64,000 nucleotides of DNA from Coleophoma eucalyptorum (GCA_026120035.1 JALRME010000008.1:248001-312000); one strand, 5' to 3'; shown: positions 43,428 to 56,702, counted from the stretch's first letter. Numbers and translations: made by a program. Notes: generated from the letters alone by a model not told the origin.

Positions 43428-43526
43428 TTTACTAAGTTTAAGGAGGATTTAAAAGAGTCTACTTAAACAAGCCAATCACTCTCTTAAGTAAAACGGTCTT
43501 GCATTTGGGAGCATATATTCCAGGCT

Positions 43527-45605
43527 TTATACTTCCTCTCTCCTTGGTATGACTGGCGCCATCACATGAAGCTTCGGAGTATACCTGCTTACCTTCCGAA
43601 TCTGAGAACCCTTAAAGTAGAAAATAACCGGCACAGGAGCAAGCAAAGAAGCAAAGCATCCAAGCAAAGTAAGAGCCCATTGGTTTCCCATGTATTTGAA
43701 CATGTAGGAGGCGAAAAGAGGAAATATGGCCCCAAATATCGACCGCAGAAATGTGTTAGCCGCCAGCGCCGACGCAGCAAACTATCCAACAGTTAGCGAC
43801 TGATTAAGGAGAGTAAGCAGATATTGGATTCCGACCATCAAGTAGGCATCAATCAGGTAATTGAAGACTTGCAAGAAAACCATCGAGATGCCAAACCCAG
43901 TAACCACTCCTCCAATCGTCGGCACAATCCAGTGAACCTCCTTGCGGTATCCAGACCAGCCGAGCCAGAACAAACCACCAGCGAAGAATACAGCGCCCAC
44001 CATGGCCTCAGGAAGCCGCCACTCTGGCACCGGAATGTTCTTGTTGGCCTCAAGCTTGCGCCGGTATATTGGTTGGCGCAAGATCATAACAACGCCGGTG
44101 ATCGCGCAGCCCAATACGGCCCCCAGCTCGGGAAGCCCGCTCACACCGGGTCTCATGTCGTAGACGCCCTGGAAGATGCGCGGATATGCGGTTAGGAACA
44201 GATACAGGAGACCATAGATGAAGGCAGAGTAAAGGCTAAAGGGAGACCGGGCGTTAGCCAGCGATTTAATTTTGGCAAGGACGCATAGGAATGAATACGT
44301 ATATACCTCATAAGCAAAACGATTGGCTCAAAAACAAGCATCTGTAAAGGACGTGTAAAGTTGCGTTCGATCATTTCGTTGAGGTCGACTTCTACCTCCT
44401 CTTGTTTAGCATGGATGCCCCATTTCTTGGTGCGCCGCCGCAGCTCGCCTGCTTTCTTTACCAAGATAATTGGCGCGTAGGATTCATATACAAAAAAGAA
44501 ATTCAGCACAGCAGCTACAGAGGCTAAGATTCCTGAGATATACTGAGTCCAGCGCCAGCCCAGATCGCTTGTTACGATGAAGCCTCCGATAAATGGCGAA
44601 AACATTGGACCAATGAAGACGGAGAGTGTGGAAATTGTTACCTATGCCCATCCGGTTAATCCCACAAAGCTTAGAAGTAATGATAAAGAGACTTACGGCG
44701 ATGCCACGGGTAGTGTTGTCAAACAGGTCCACGAACACCGCGCCACCTACAACCAGAGGACAGGCACCAAAAAATCCTGCGAAGAATCGGTTGATCATGA
44801 TGCTCTGGAGGTCTTTGGAAACAGCAACTGCAAAGTGGAAAATGGCAGTCCCAAAGGCAGCAGTAACAAGCGGCAACCGACGCCCTTTGATCTCGGAGAG
44901 AGGGCCCCATAGTATTGGTCTGTAAAAGAGTAAGAGAAGTCTAAGGAACCGGTGTGACGAGTGGTTTCAGAAAGAAGACGATAGGATCAGAATCGGCCTA
45001 CCCAGTCGAAAACCCAAGCACATATAGCGTGACGCCTAACGTCGCGACTTCTTGTCCAACACCATATTTTGCAGCTATTGTCGGGATTGTGGGAGCATAA
45101 ATACCGCTAGCGAAAGTGGTCACGAAAGTCGTAAAGCACAAAATAGCAGTCATTGCCACCCTACACGCGTCAGAATACAGCTCACTACACTAGATTGTCC
45201 TGGTACCAACTTAGTTTTGATCGACCAATTCTGCGGATGGATAGGGTCATCAGCACCATCAAACTCTACCAAGTATTGCTCTTGCCCTGGAAAATCTGGG
45301 GGGTAAGACTTGCCGGCACCCATTGGCGGTAATGACGATAGGTCTTGCCTGCTCCTCTGACTTGCACCTACTGTGTAAACGTGCTGGCTTTGTTCGGTCT
45401 GCATCCGGCTCAAGGTTGTCCTTTCCTTCTCCAAGTCCAGCATCACGTCAAGGTTGGAAGCAGAAACCAAGGAAGAGTCTTGCAGCCTAGACGAAACGCG
45501 CGAAATTTCCTCTCGGTTGGGATGCGGTTGAGAGCTGGAGCGAAATCGTTCTTGGTTGCCACTAAATCCGGGCCTCTCAATATCTTTATCCACGATGTCC
45601 ATCAT
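43527..45605 (-). CDS. MFS drug/polyamine-type transporter (DHA1)
   Basis: Six exons: 45605-45211, 45160-45002, 44919-44697, 44641-44307, 44235-43836, 43781-43527; the product is 588 residues. The cytosolic N-terminus of about 130 residues is polar and ends [14 protein letters not shown], the classic entry to helix 1. Further marks are [36 protein letters not shown] (motif A), [13 protein letters not shown] and [22 protein letters not shown] central loop is rich in charged residues ([10 protein letters not shown]). The second half has [10 protein letters not shown] and [18 protein letters not shown]. Twelve helices and proton-driven export of drugs, polyamines or metabolites are expected. The last intron has a weak GTCGGA donor but restores a family-like C-terminus. 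Confidence 0.92.
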
Positions 45606-46653
45606 CGCTGCTGTATTCTTGTTCTAGTTTTGAGCCCGTGGAAAAGGTCGAAATGGGTACTCTCTTGGACAAAGATCGGTTGTTGATTACCGAAGGTGTT
45701 GTCAAAGTTTCGGTTGAAAGCTTGAACCAGCAGCTCCGCGAGATATATGCAACAAATCTTCACGTAACAATTTCTCCCCAGGCATGCTTTTGCTGTCGTT
45801 GGCTGAATAATCAAGTAGAATTGCAACAGACGACGACAAACTGAAAGGAGCAGAAAAGTTCTTGCTACTTGTTATACGGATGGCATGCCCGGCCATTAGG
45901 GGCGAACGGGCCGCAGATATCTAGCATGGCCAAGAGGAATCTCCTATCCTAGCTCGAACACTGTGTCTCTGCTGCAGGTTTAATAATGACAGGGATTGCT
46001 GCGGCAGTCCGAAATACCGCATTTGACGGACAGCATGGCCGGTGCAGCCGTAGTGCTCAGGAAGATCCGCGGAGAGGGCTAAGCGAACGCATCCACCGCC
46101 GGGGGGATGACAGCTTCGAAGCAAGGCTCCTAAAGAAGCTAGTGCGAGAAGATACCGGGCTGACAATGTTTGGTTATCACCTCGGACAAGTCAGAGTGCA
46201 GCTGGAAAGGACTCGACAAGTGTAAACGCCCCTGCCCCAGATTGCCGGGATAGAATGCGGTACATGAATTCCCTGTGTATTTCGAGGAGCTAAGATGAAC
46301 GAGACGTTGCGAGACATTTGAGTACAATAAGCCTCGTCGATAATTCTTAATAAGAGGATCAGCGGCCCCCTCAAATCTCGAACTTGACATATTCTCTCGG
46401 CTCGTCTCTGGAATAGACTTGTTTACTTCCGACGACCGGATGTCATGCACGCAGTGACACAACCCCAATGGCCGCGAGGGTACCCAGGACGTATTGCCTT
46501 CTATCCAACAGGTGATTTACCAGCCAATTCAGGATACGTGGCTGTGCCAAAATTCAACTATTCCAGGAAGAAGGACTTTTCCCCGTTTCAATTGCGACGT
46601 TGCCCCTCTTATTTGGATTGTTGTATCTTCTCTATTGGGAGCCGCGAATCCAA
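45606..46653. other. Spacer between transporter and HET gene
   Basis: 1.05 kb with no supported gene; several short frames overlap each other on both strands. It contains the promoter of the transporter and the 3' end of the HET gene. Confidence 0.45.
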
Positions 46654-48944
46654 TCATACGAGTATAATAGATGACTTTGGACAGCTACTGAAGAAATCCT
46701 CCGTTCGCACATGCCCGATACCGATCCTTCGATACTTGCGGCCATGCTCGCTCATCTCCATCTCTTGTAAGATGAGAACAAACTGGACAAAGCCGAAAGG
46801 TTGATAATATTGAGTCTGATTTACTCTCTCATACATAAGCAGACACATGAACTCATCTGGAATATTTCGAGGGTCATCAAATTCAAGAGGACCCATGTTT
46901 TTCGTTGCACCTGACAAAGGATGGATGTAATGCATATTAAAGAATCGGATGCCAATGCCATTGATGACGCCTTTTCTTGCAACTCGAATCTTTCCAGATA
47001 TATGCAATGAAACATGATCTGATATTGCGCTGCTAAGGGACCTGAAGAATCCAAGGAATTTGGCCCTTGAGATCGCACCGTCACAGTTGCTAAAGGATAC
47101 TACGCTATCTGATGCAAGACACGCCCACGTTGGTGTCCGTGGTATGGTTGGAAAATTTGAGCCTTTTTCATCTTCAATATGCCACAGGAGATGAGAGGGA
47201 GCTTCCTTAGTTTCAGCAAAGAAATGGCCGAAATGATATGTCAGGCCTGTCCTAAACCTGACTCGATCTGCTAAACCTTGAAGAGCTGGAATTTTGTCAC
47301 TCGGGTAGGTCAGATTGCATGTTGAAAATAGGGCGATCATGGTGTTCCAAGTATGCTCAACCTCAGCAGGGGAAATTTTAGTACTGGAGTTTTCCTCAGG
47401 CATTTGTATAGCCTTGAGACCATGATTTCTCATCTTTCCATGGCTCTTTATATCAATATTCCAGAATTGCCCATGTCTGTAAAATTCATCATTGTATTGG
47501 TCGTGCGTTATTTGTCCATCTTCAGATGCAATGCAAGTAGCACATTCCCAGTAGACCTGGTCTGCTGCAAAATGCACAGTGCGGCGTGACAAAATTCGCT
47601 CCTGAAATACCCAACCCCTGGAGTTCAGCTGTGCGTACTCTACGGCATCGGAAAAGTCTCCGGTTGGTTGATCCGTCAGGTAGATGGATGGTCCTTTCGG
47701 ATTTTCCTTTGAAAAGGGGAGTCTGATGTGCCGGTACTCATTCGTTCTTGGTCGAAGAAATCCCGAGGGAGGGTCTTCAACTCCCGTAGCTGCAAGGTTC
47801 ACACTAGCATTCTCAAATATCACCCCCATCTTAGCGGACTCTCGTGCCCAGTCTTCCTGATCATCTTGCACTATGCATAAGCTGTCAATCCAAAGATAAC
47901 GTATACCAAGCCGTTTTGTGATGAGAATAGCATCTTGGAAAGTCTTGGATAGAGCATCGTTTTCTATAAAATTTTCTAGCTTATTGAGCGAGGATTTTGT
48001 GGCCAAAAGAAGCGCTTGACTTGCCCAGCGATGGCTGAGAGTAGCATACCGACCAGTAGTTGATTTGGTCTCGAACAATCGCAACCCAGATAGGCTCGTC
48101 GGACATGCAAGGTCAACTATTCGGGTTGGTAATATCGGAAGGTCAGGAATCGGCAGCCCAACAACACTGAGCTTGCACTTAGGGTGTTTGGCATTGCATT
48201 CAGCAAGTCTTGAGCGAATAAATGCTGTACACATATCGGATCCCCGTTCACCAATCAGTCGTACTGGCATATCGCTAATAGGAACTTCTAGATCTGGTCA
48301 GCGCTGATAGTACTGAAAGGTAAGGCTAATGTCTCCAAACGATTCTTACCTGGATCGGCTGCGAGACTAATGGTTGTTAGGTACAACTGGCTCTCATGCA
48401 TCGAAACTTGAGATTTTACGCTTGGTCCATGGATTGTTGCAGCTGTCATTCTGTCCGTTTCATCCATTTGTACGACATGGAGCTTTGTAGTGCGATCCTG
48501 AAACTGGGTTGAGCTCAGGGAGCGTTCATTGATAGAGTCGGGGAAAAGAGCAAGCCCAACGAAGTACCCGGGAGACTTCCAGCCTTTGAAAGCTTTATCC
48601 AACACCAACTTGCACAATTCGCAAGTAATTGTCTCCAACTCTGTTAGTCGAAAGCCAAGGCGATACTCTTTCGAATAAGAAACCGAGCCATATAAAGAAT
48701 GAGAGCATTGAGGCTGCTTAAGGTCATATATCCGGCGAATCTTGCTCATCTGGATTCTGTTGTAGTCAATATATTGACAGCCTACACAAAGCTTTTCAGA
48801 TCCAACACAAACTCCGTCAGAGATAAGGCTGTCATCATCGTGGATACGCTCACTACCGGCGTCCTTTTGAAACATTGAAGGTTCAACATCACCAAAAGTA
48901 ACAAACAAGGATCTGCCATCTTCACTCTTGAATGTGTAGGCCAT
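46654..48944 (-). CDS. HET-domain (heterokaryon incompatibility) protein
   Basis: Two exons: 48944-48350 and 48293-46654 (56-nt intron), giving 744 residues. The HET domain runs from about 280 to 430: RYATLSHRWA, SLNKLENFIENDALSKTFQDAI, LGIRYLWIDSLCIVQDDQEDW, ESAKMGVIFENASVNLAATG, and later RGWVFQERILSRRTVHF. The N-terminal 200 residues have paired cysteines (CVGCQYIDYN, CELCKLV). HET proteins trigger programmed cell death in non-self fusion and occur in large numbers in Pezizomycotina; most have no assigned partner. No transmembrane or NACHT segment is seen. The start at 48944 is the first ATG; a TTG-led extension of five codons is ignored. Confidence 0.93.
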
Positions 48945-51036
48945 GTTTACGGAATACAATTGTTGTGGAAATCGTTATATTCCGACAGCAGTCTTATGAG
49001 CATAGATCATTTCTATTGTCATGTGACTAGGCAGCCACACAAGAACCAAGTAAGCGTAGGAGTTTGATACAGGTGTAGGGTGCCACAATACGCCATTTCT
49101 TGGCTAATACTCTTGATAAATAACGCATCTAGGCATTTCTTTCGTATACAGCATTAATCGACATTAGTGACTCGACACATGATTTGGAGTTTGGGTAAAC
49201 TATTCAACGATAAGTACAAATTTATAATATAGATTCAACACTAGCTGTCGAATTTCTGCAAAAGCAGGTTACCCAAGAGTCGGATGAGGCGTAACTCGAG
49301 AACCTTATTGAAAAAACAGAGGCATAGCGGGATCGTAAAGTTCTGCAATCAACTAGGCGCGGCCGCTTGACCTCCCGTTTAGGCATCAGCTTTATTCTAC
49401 CGGATTATGAACCGTCTGCTTTCTGCTTTCATATAACTTATCGCAAAATATAGGCTACCTACAGCAGATTAATGGACGATAGATAATAGTCAAATGATAT
49501 TCAAAGGAGCCTATGTATTGGGAGAGATACTTCTAAGCTTGCAAGTAAAGCCAAGAGTTATCCCGCCAGTCGCCAAGTGCGCATTACATCACAGGACATA
49601 AAGTCATCCAGAGGTTGGGCCATTTGGCTGTGCAAGCCTAAATTGGGACTTGGTAAACCCAACATCAAGGCGGTACTAGAGCAGACTTATCAGTATGAAA
49701 TTTGTTCCTGCAGCTGTGTAGCTTCGAATTCTACAGTAGAGCTTTTCTACTTTGATACTTAGAGCTATCGTTTAGTAGTTCTTTGTCTATCTACATTGCT
49801 ATAGTATTATTGTAATCTCATCCCAAATCCCTAAAGCTCTTAAAGATTCATATGGTACTATCGTCATACTCTATTAATAGATTACCAAGGTAGTCTTATG
49901 TTATATAGTTGAACTACTTAAATACTGTATTCCTTTGATGGGGTATTATATATAAGACCTTCTTACTTTCGTCTCAGAAGAGGTATAAACTTCTCTAGTA
50001 TTATAACTTTCGTCGTAGATAGTCTACATATAGGTAGGATATCTTGTTCTATTCTAGATATAGGTTCAATCTTAAGCCGGTCCTCAGAAATTAGTACTTA
50101 ACGTATTACGCCTCGTAATATAAAGGTGGTAGTATCGGATTCAGTATCGAGTGATAAAGTAAGAGCTAAGTTACTAAGCAAGTCCTCTTATAGTATAAGC
50201 ACTATAAGGCAAATAGAGTGCTAATAAATAGTATAAGTACGCAACTAACAACTAAATTAGATTAGAGATATGTATAAATTAGAGAATTAAGATTATATAT
50301 GAAGCTCATATCTACTTAGAAACTTCATACTCTCATATACTAGGTTAATCCCTCCTGGAAATACCTCAGACTACAGTATAATGACATATATTATAGTACC
50401 ACCTCCCAGAAATTGTAACTTATTAATCCAAAGAAGCAGATGCTTACAATAACAATTAAAGAGATGATTGACAGGTTACAATTGCAATTCTGTAAAATAC
50501 TGAAACCCCTGCAATTACGACAACTCTAACTGTAGTATCGTGCTGCATGGGCCTCGGGACAGGGGTTTGCTCTTATCGAGCAAAAATGGGGAAATGGGGT
50601 TGAGACAATCCTTCAGAAAAGCCAATATACTTGGCAAACTTAATTTCTCGTAGTAGCCTACTCTATGCACTCCATAATCTAATCCAATCCAATACGCTTC
50701 CGCCAAAACCATCAAAACTACTTCGGAGACCCTGATAATTCGTCCGCTTTCCGACCACACCAAATCCCCGTTAGGTTGCGATACAAGTCTGGAAACGCGG
50801 ACATTAACTTTGGTTTCTCCTCTGGATGCTGTCTATTTGCTCTTTGACTTAATTTATCGAGTGCTAGGATGTTAGTAGTACCGAGTACCCGGAGCTAGTT
50901 TCAATGTCTTTGATAATGAATCAGAACATGTTCTGAGAAGCAAAGTCATCGTTCTCCTCATCAGTTTTTATCCATGTATCATATCTGTCCAACTTCTGAT
51001 CCTCACCTGGGCATTATTCTTGATTTCTTGTGAAAG
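48945..51036. other. AT-rich gene-free region, probable mutated repeat DNA
   Basis: 2.1 kb. From about 49740 to 50460 TA dinucleotides dominate and every frame is closed by many stops, as expected for RIP-altered transposon DNA. No terminal repeats or recognisable transposon protein remain. A 61-codon frame at 49577 is not supported. Confidence 0.55.
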
Positions 51037-51687
51037 ATGGTGTCAGTTGCGACCATACTCCGGGTCTTGCGACATAAGCATGCATATACATTAATGGATG
51101 ATGAGCAGAATGAAGTCAAAGAGCGCTCTTCGTGGCGGAAGTCGACGAAGGACATTCCATCTACTCACCACTTCTTCTACCTTATTCTGAATCTTGTTTT
51201 ACTATCAACATCTCTGATAATACTTTTGGCATCTGGATTTCAATTCTCTTCGCGATTGACGATCAAAGCTTCGAGCAATTACGCCTTGAAGCAAACCTCC
51301 TGGCCCTGTATGTTACCATTAGCTGAACCTTCACCACCGTTCATATATTAACTCGAAAATTTCCAGCACCTATATTTGATCGTTTTGAAATCGGAATGGT
51401 GGACAAGAGGATGAACGCTACGCTTCTTCCTTCGCCAAATGATGAAATCTTTCGCAGTCCCCCTAGTCCAGAAAGTCGATCGGGCATGGCATAAAATATT
51501 GAACAAGAAGCCAATCGCAATCAGGCGGGAAGAAGTGATTGCAATTGGGAAAGATCCAGATCGAGCTATAAAGTACCCAGAAAGCTTCGGTTTAGGCGAT
51601 GAAATGTACGCTGCTCGCGTTGATGGCTCAATATCTGGCTTTATTTATAAGGAAGCTAAGCTTTTTAAAACCTACAATATCAAATAG
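51037..51687 (+). pseudogene. UstYa-like (DUF3328) protein, frameshifted and truncated
   Basis: Exon 1 is 51037-51307 and exon 2 starts at 51367 (59-nt GTATGT...CAG intron). The polar N-terminus is followed by one membrane helix (FFYLILNLVLLSTSLIILL), then PIFDRFEIGMVDKRMNATL and SPPSPE, which is the UstYa layout. At 51471-51474 an extra A shifts the frame: the continuation VDRAWHKIL...AIRYPESFGLG-type sequence is one frame over. The expected C-terminal HxxHC metal-binding motifs are missing, since after AARVDG the sequence diverges and stops. UstYa-family proteins take part in oxidative steps of ribosomal-peptide (RiPP) biosynthesis; no precursor gene is visible here, so it looks like a relic. 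Confidence 0.72.
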
Positions 51688-52041
51688 CGAAGAGACAAAA
51701 CCGCAATCAAAGACGAATTTCCTTTCAAACCTAGAATGGTTAAGCGCGATTCTACCTATACAATTATACAATCGGGGAGCTCAGCGACTACTATTTAAGA
51801 GTTTGAGTAAACTTACGATTGGAGAATAGAATAAGAGGGAATGAGAGCCAATACTCGTTAAGTCACGCATTTCTCATCGATTTTCCTTGATTAAAAGTGC
51901 CTGAGTTGTAGGTTTAGACGCCTAGTCATGTGTATCATCTCGCTCAAGAGGTACACCACTTCGCTTCGCCATACTTGCAGTTCACTTTCACAAAGGTTAT
52001 AAGTAAATTTGTAGCCCCAATAGAAAATTGTCAACTTTAGT
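51688..52041. other. Convergent spacer
   Basis: About 350 bp between the UstYa-like relic and the 3' end of the FAD monooxygenase; no feature is seen. Confidence 0.5.
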
Positions 52042-53440
52042 TTACTTTTTACTTGTTATGTTATCGAAACTCCCCCCAGCTGGTAAAGCTAGTTCGGAAA
52101 TAGTGCCCGACTTTCCACTTCTTACGTCTTCTGCAAGATGCTCAAAATGATCCTCAGCATTCTTGCCCGCATCAAATTCCATTATCCAGTCAGGTCTCGG
52201 AATCGTAAGAGCACCTGGATGAGCATCTACAAACTCCTTCGTCCACTCCACCTTATGATAATCGTCACGATTGCTCACGCTCGACATGTGAATGACATGT
52301 GAACGATTGAATCGAATTCTCTCAAAAACCTTAAGCGCCAGTTTAACATTGCCTTTGGCGCGGTGTAGTGCTACAGCGACTGTGATCCCATCCTCGAGTG
52401 CCTGCGATCCGCCTTGTCCCGAGGACGGGAGATGACAATGTGCTGCATCGCCTATTACTACCATACGTGAAGATGGTGCGAGCCAGGTTTGGAGAGGCTC
52501 TCGCCAGACTAATTTATAATCAACTAGTTGAGATGGTGGCGTCAAGCGTACGACTTCTTTAAGACGCTCGTCGAAGTGGGCCTCGTCGAGATAATGTAAC
52601 GCATCTTCAATTTTGCCTGGGAAGGACCACGATTCCCCAATATCTGCGTCATCCTTTTCATCGAGATTATTAGCACCGATTGACTATGACAAGCAAGATG
52701 AGCATTCATACCTTGTGAGTGATGACCCATCCCATATCTTGTCCTTTGTTCCAGGTATAGATGATAGAATGCACGTCTGTTCCAACCCACATCTTTGTTA
52801 TGTCCCTCTTCTCGTTCGAGAATTCAGATACGAGAGGGTTTGCCCTAAAATCCTCACCCATGGTATAAAAGGCGCGGAAGATCGCATATCCACTATTGGC
52901 TTTATTGTCTGGTAAGCCTAGAACTAGACTTCTTGCTAAAGAGCGCGGTCCATCAGCAGCAATGACAACATCGCCGAGGATTTTCTGCCCGCCACTAGTT
53001 ACGACTCCTAATTCCTTCTCGTCATCTAGGTATTCAACCACCTTCTCTCCAAAACGCATCTCCACTCCAATCTCTTTTGCATAGTCGATGACGATCTGGT
53101 GCATTTCTCCACGATGGCCAGCAAATTGGCGCCAGTAGTGTTCTGGCTTCGCATTCCAATCCTCTTCACTTAGAAATGTGCCGTCATGCGCATAGAACTG
53201 AAATTTATCGGCTTGGTTAATACACACCGAGAGGAGTTGTTTTGCAATGCGGCCATTATCCCAACCTTGGATGATTCTGCCTCCATTGGGGAAGAAATCA
53301 ATCACATCGCCATAATCTTTGCTAGTGGGGTACTTCTCTACCAGGATAGGGTGCATCCCTCGCAGTCTTGTTTCGATCGCAGCAGTGAGACCACCGAATC
53401 CGGCACCGACAATTATGACACGAAGACTATTGGAAGACAT
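52042..53440 (-). CDS. FAD-dependent monooxygenase, salicylate-hydroxylase-like (cluster enzyme)
   Basis: Two exons: 53440-52712 and 52653-52042 with a 59-nt GTATGA...AAAG interval; the product is 446 residues. The start at 53440 puts the FAD Rossmann motif VIIVGAGFGGL at residues 8-18; 25 further codons upstream are open but unlikely. The DG motif (VVIAADGPRSLARS) and the GD motif (VVIGDAAHCHLPSSGQGGSQALEDG) are intact, and MGWVITHK joins DDADIGESWSF across the splice. Family enzymes hydroxylate aromatic acids or phenols with NAD(P)H and O2. It is divergent from the aldehyde dehydrogenase at 54725, which suggests joint control. No targeting signal is seen. Confidence 0.92.
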
Positions 53441-54724
53441 TTTAAGTTGCGGTTTTCGTAACCCCGTACTGACATGCGAGAAAAGTGATTGTAGGACACG
53501 GAGTTTTTTTTGCAATTGAAGTAGCCTTTTCTACATAGAAATTCAAACCAAGATGTATTAATAGTCTACAAAAGCGCCATCAATGATCAGCTAGACTGAA
53601 TAATCAAGAGAGAAATACCCGCTTTGCATAGGTCCGAGTCGGATATTCTTCTGGTTGGCGTCAGTGGAGCCATCTTAAGAGTAATTCCGGGATCCCTAGC
53701 GTACTAGCCACAAAATTGAAACGTTCATTATCAAACATAGGAATACATATAGGAAGTACGAACTATGACTAAGCATAAAGCACGTAGCATAAAGCTGAAG
53801 TGTGAATTCAATTTTTACACAAATAGTAAGATATACGTAACGTATACGTAGGTTACTCCTATGTTCGAACTACGTTCAAACCACCTTTATTTACGGTACG
53901 AAAATAATAAACAGGAACGCGTGGGCTACGATGGTGCCAGGAGCAAGTATTGTTACCGCCTCTAAGAACTAGGGGGGTTGACACCTCTAAGGCGTTTGTG
54001 ATTAGGTGTCTTTCAACCACTAAAGCAAAGTTCTGCTTGCCAGATACCCTTGTAGGCGGTGAAAACTTTTGCTCTTACAACCGCAAGTGAATAGCAAGCT
54101 CTATAATAAATACTATTGGCTCGCTAAATCTACAATATATCTACGTAAACATGTGATATTACTACATTATCAGCCACCGCTAGAGACCCCGGGGATACTG
54201 TATATCCCCATCCTAAACGACAGGAGAGCACGATAACAGCTTGATAATTCCGCGAGTCTCGGAATTACTATCTAGATGCACCGGAAGGTGGGCAGGTTCG
54301 GCAGCGATAAGATTCGCTAGAGTCTTTTTTAAATCTATCAATTTGAAAGATCGGACGGACAAGGAATTGATTTAAACAAGATACATACTCATTCAGGACA
54401 TATTGATGCAAGTTAGAGCGTGTAATTGACCAGATAAGGAAAATAAAGATATAATGTCTTACTAGTTTGTGGATAGAGAGTATGATACCTTACTATTTTA
54501 AGTTTCTACTTCAGTAAATTATTATTTTTAAGTCAACTCTAGCAGATTACTAGATAGTTACCGGACTTTCTTTGACTGCTATCGGAATAACTGACAGATA
54601 TCTTATGGCGGGGCTAGTTTTATTCTTCTTATTATCCATATAAATGCAACTTCGCATTTAGTTTGGTATTTCCTAAAGTCGTTGATATCTGCCTGTAAAA
54701 GCCGCACCATTTTGCTGCGGAATC
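53441..54724. promoter_or_regulatory. Divergent promoter, monooxygenase and aldehyde dehydrogenase
   Basis: 1.28 kb without coding sequence. The middle (54100-54660) is AT-rich. CCGC/CGG-type half sites for Zn2Cys6 regulators occur (for example near 54237-54300), but no clear paired operator stands out. Confidence 0.5.
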
Positions 54725-56225
54725 ATGTGTCTTACATTTCAAACACGTTTGTTCATTAACAATGAGGTTAGTTTAGCTTTTCAAGGTCATGCACTTTAAA
54801 TCTAACCTTAAAGCCAAGTTTGTTGATTCTAAGTCGATGGAACGGCTCAGTGTCTATAACCCAGCCGACAACAGCCTAGTCACTGCAGATGTGCAGGTGG
54901 CCACCGCGGAGGATATCGATAGTGCCGTAGAAGCAGCCTCAGAAGCTTTCACCAGATGGCGCAAAACGCCTGCTCATGATCGTGCAAAATGTATGAACAG
55001 ATTGGCGGACCTGATTGATCAAAATGCTTCAGAGCTTGCGCGACTGGAAACTATAGCCATGGGACAGCCAATATCGGTATCGACCGTCACAACAAGCTTG
55101 GTGTCTGAATGGTGGAGATATTACGCTGGCTGGGCAAACAAAATCTCCGGGGAGTCATGGCCAGATGACGGCGACAAAGTGTTCCGCATAGTACAGTATG
55201 AGCCGCTGGGAGTCTGTGCAGGCCTAGCGGCATGGAATGCGACCTTTTTCTATACCGCTTGGAAGATTGCACCGGCCGTTGCAGCAGGAAACACCTTCAT
55301 CTTCAAGGCGTCTGAGAAATCGCCTCTAGGGGCTTTGCTTTTTGCAAATCTCGTTAAGCAGGCTGGTTTTCCTCCTGGTGTCATTAACTTCGTAAGTGGA
55401 GCAGGGCAAACAGGCAGCCTGCTCGCATCTCACATGAAGATTTCCAAGGTCAGCTTTACCGGGTCAACAAGCACAGGAAGAAAAGTACAGGTGGCTGCTG
55501 CAACAAGCAATTTGAAAAAATGCTCCTTGGAACTTGGGGGCAAATCTGCAGCAATTGTCTTTGAAGATACGAATTTGCAAATCGCTCTGACGCACATGTC
55601 TAATTCCTTCCTCCTTAACTCAGGTCAAATCTGTGCGGCTACATCGCGTTTGCTCATAGAAGTGGGCTTGGCCAGCACATTCATAGCACAGCTTACAAAG
55701 CTATTTAACGACTCGACGGCTCAAATGGGCCCAACGATGGATTCGTCCACGTCATTAGGGCCTGTTGCAGACGCTGAACAATTCAATAGGGTCATGGGAT
55801 TTTTGAAACAAAGTAAGTCCGATGGACTTAACATTGTGGCGGGAGGAAGTGTTCATGGGGAGACTGGCTTCTATATCCAGCCAACAATAATCATGGATCC
55901 ACCTCTTGACTCCTCTGTGTATATTGAAGAGATTTTTGGTCCAGTGCTGGTTGTTAAGACATTTGAAACTGAAGAGGAGGCTATATCTCTTGCCAACGCG
56001 AGTTGTTACGGCTTGGGCGCAGCCATATTCACTCAGGACATGGCGAAGGGGATCCGAGTTGCTAGTAATCTGGAATCCGGAAATGTGGGGATCAATCAAC
56101 CGGTAATTCCTAATATGAAAGTTCCATTCGGTGGTATTAAGCAAAGCGGGAATGGTAGAGAGGGTGGTCGGGCTGGCATCATGGAATATCTAGAGTCCAA
56201 GACCATCTCGATTAGCTTAGCATAA
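54725..56225 (+). CDS. NAD(P)-dependent aldehyde dehydrogenase
   Basis: Two exons: 54725-54766 (14 codons, MCLTFQTRLFINNE) and 54819-56225; the product is 482 residues. The 52-nt intron ends at the second AG after the branch point (AAAGCCAAG), because only this joins LFINNE to FVDSKSMERLSVYNP in the usual family form. Catalytic parts are AAWNATFF (Asn154), FKASEKSP (Lys177), SFTGSTSTG, ELGGKSA (Glu252) and NSGQICAATSR (nucleophile Cys286), then EEIFGPVLVV and PFGGIKQSGNGRE. All key residues and the length fit an active ALDH. A start at 54789 would lose the N-terminal strand. It probably oxidises an aldehyde made in the cluster pathway. Confidence 0.94.
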
Positions 56226-56702
56226 CATCTGAAGTCTCGTTAAATAACAACTTTAAATACTACGGAAGTCATCGCTGTAGAGTTTGATACGACAGAGAAC
56301 CTCCTGTTATTTTTATGTGTGATGATTGACGTTTGCCCTGAGAGAGGTCTCCGAAATTGCTTGCAAAATTGCTTATCAAAACCACTTATGCTCAGATATT
56401 CCTGGTTGGTGTTTGCTATATTTTGTTTAACTTACATGAACTCGACTAGTGCTTCTATTGAATATACAGGGCATTGTTGAATGATCCTATAGTAACCGCA
56501 ATAGAAAAACCCTTTGATGCATCAGAATTCTGCCAGCCGCTTCTTATAGAGTCATTTGCACATGGTGTTGCTCTATCAGATACATACAGACCGACTTTAA
56601 ACACAGCAATGCTCAAGTAGGAATATGAAATATTTTACTGTTCAAACGTACTATCTCTACAAGCCGAGAAGGGAACAGCCGTTTCTCAGCAATTTTTTAA
56701 GA
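56226..56702. other. Convergent spacer
   Basis: About 480 bp between the 3' ends of the aldehyde dehydrogenase and the sugar-type permease. No supported feature. Confidence 0.5.

Larger units (their letters stand above)
41552..43526. other. AT-rich gene-free region with a diverged direct repeat
   Basis: 2 kb with no coding sequence. It is AT-rich, with a (TA)n run at 42608-42621 and a 10-bp repeat near 42866. Two diverged copies of a 67-bp sequence lie at 42328 and 43362. The composition suggests old repeat DNA altered by C-to-T mutation. Confidence 0.6.
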
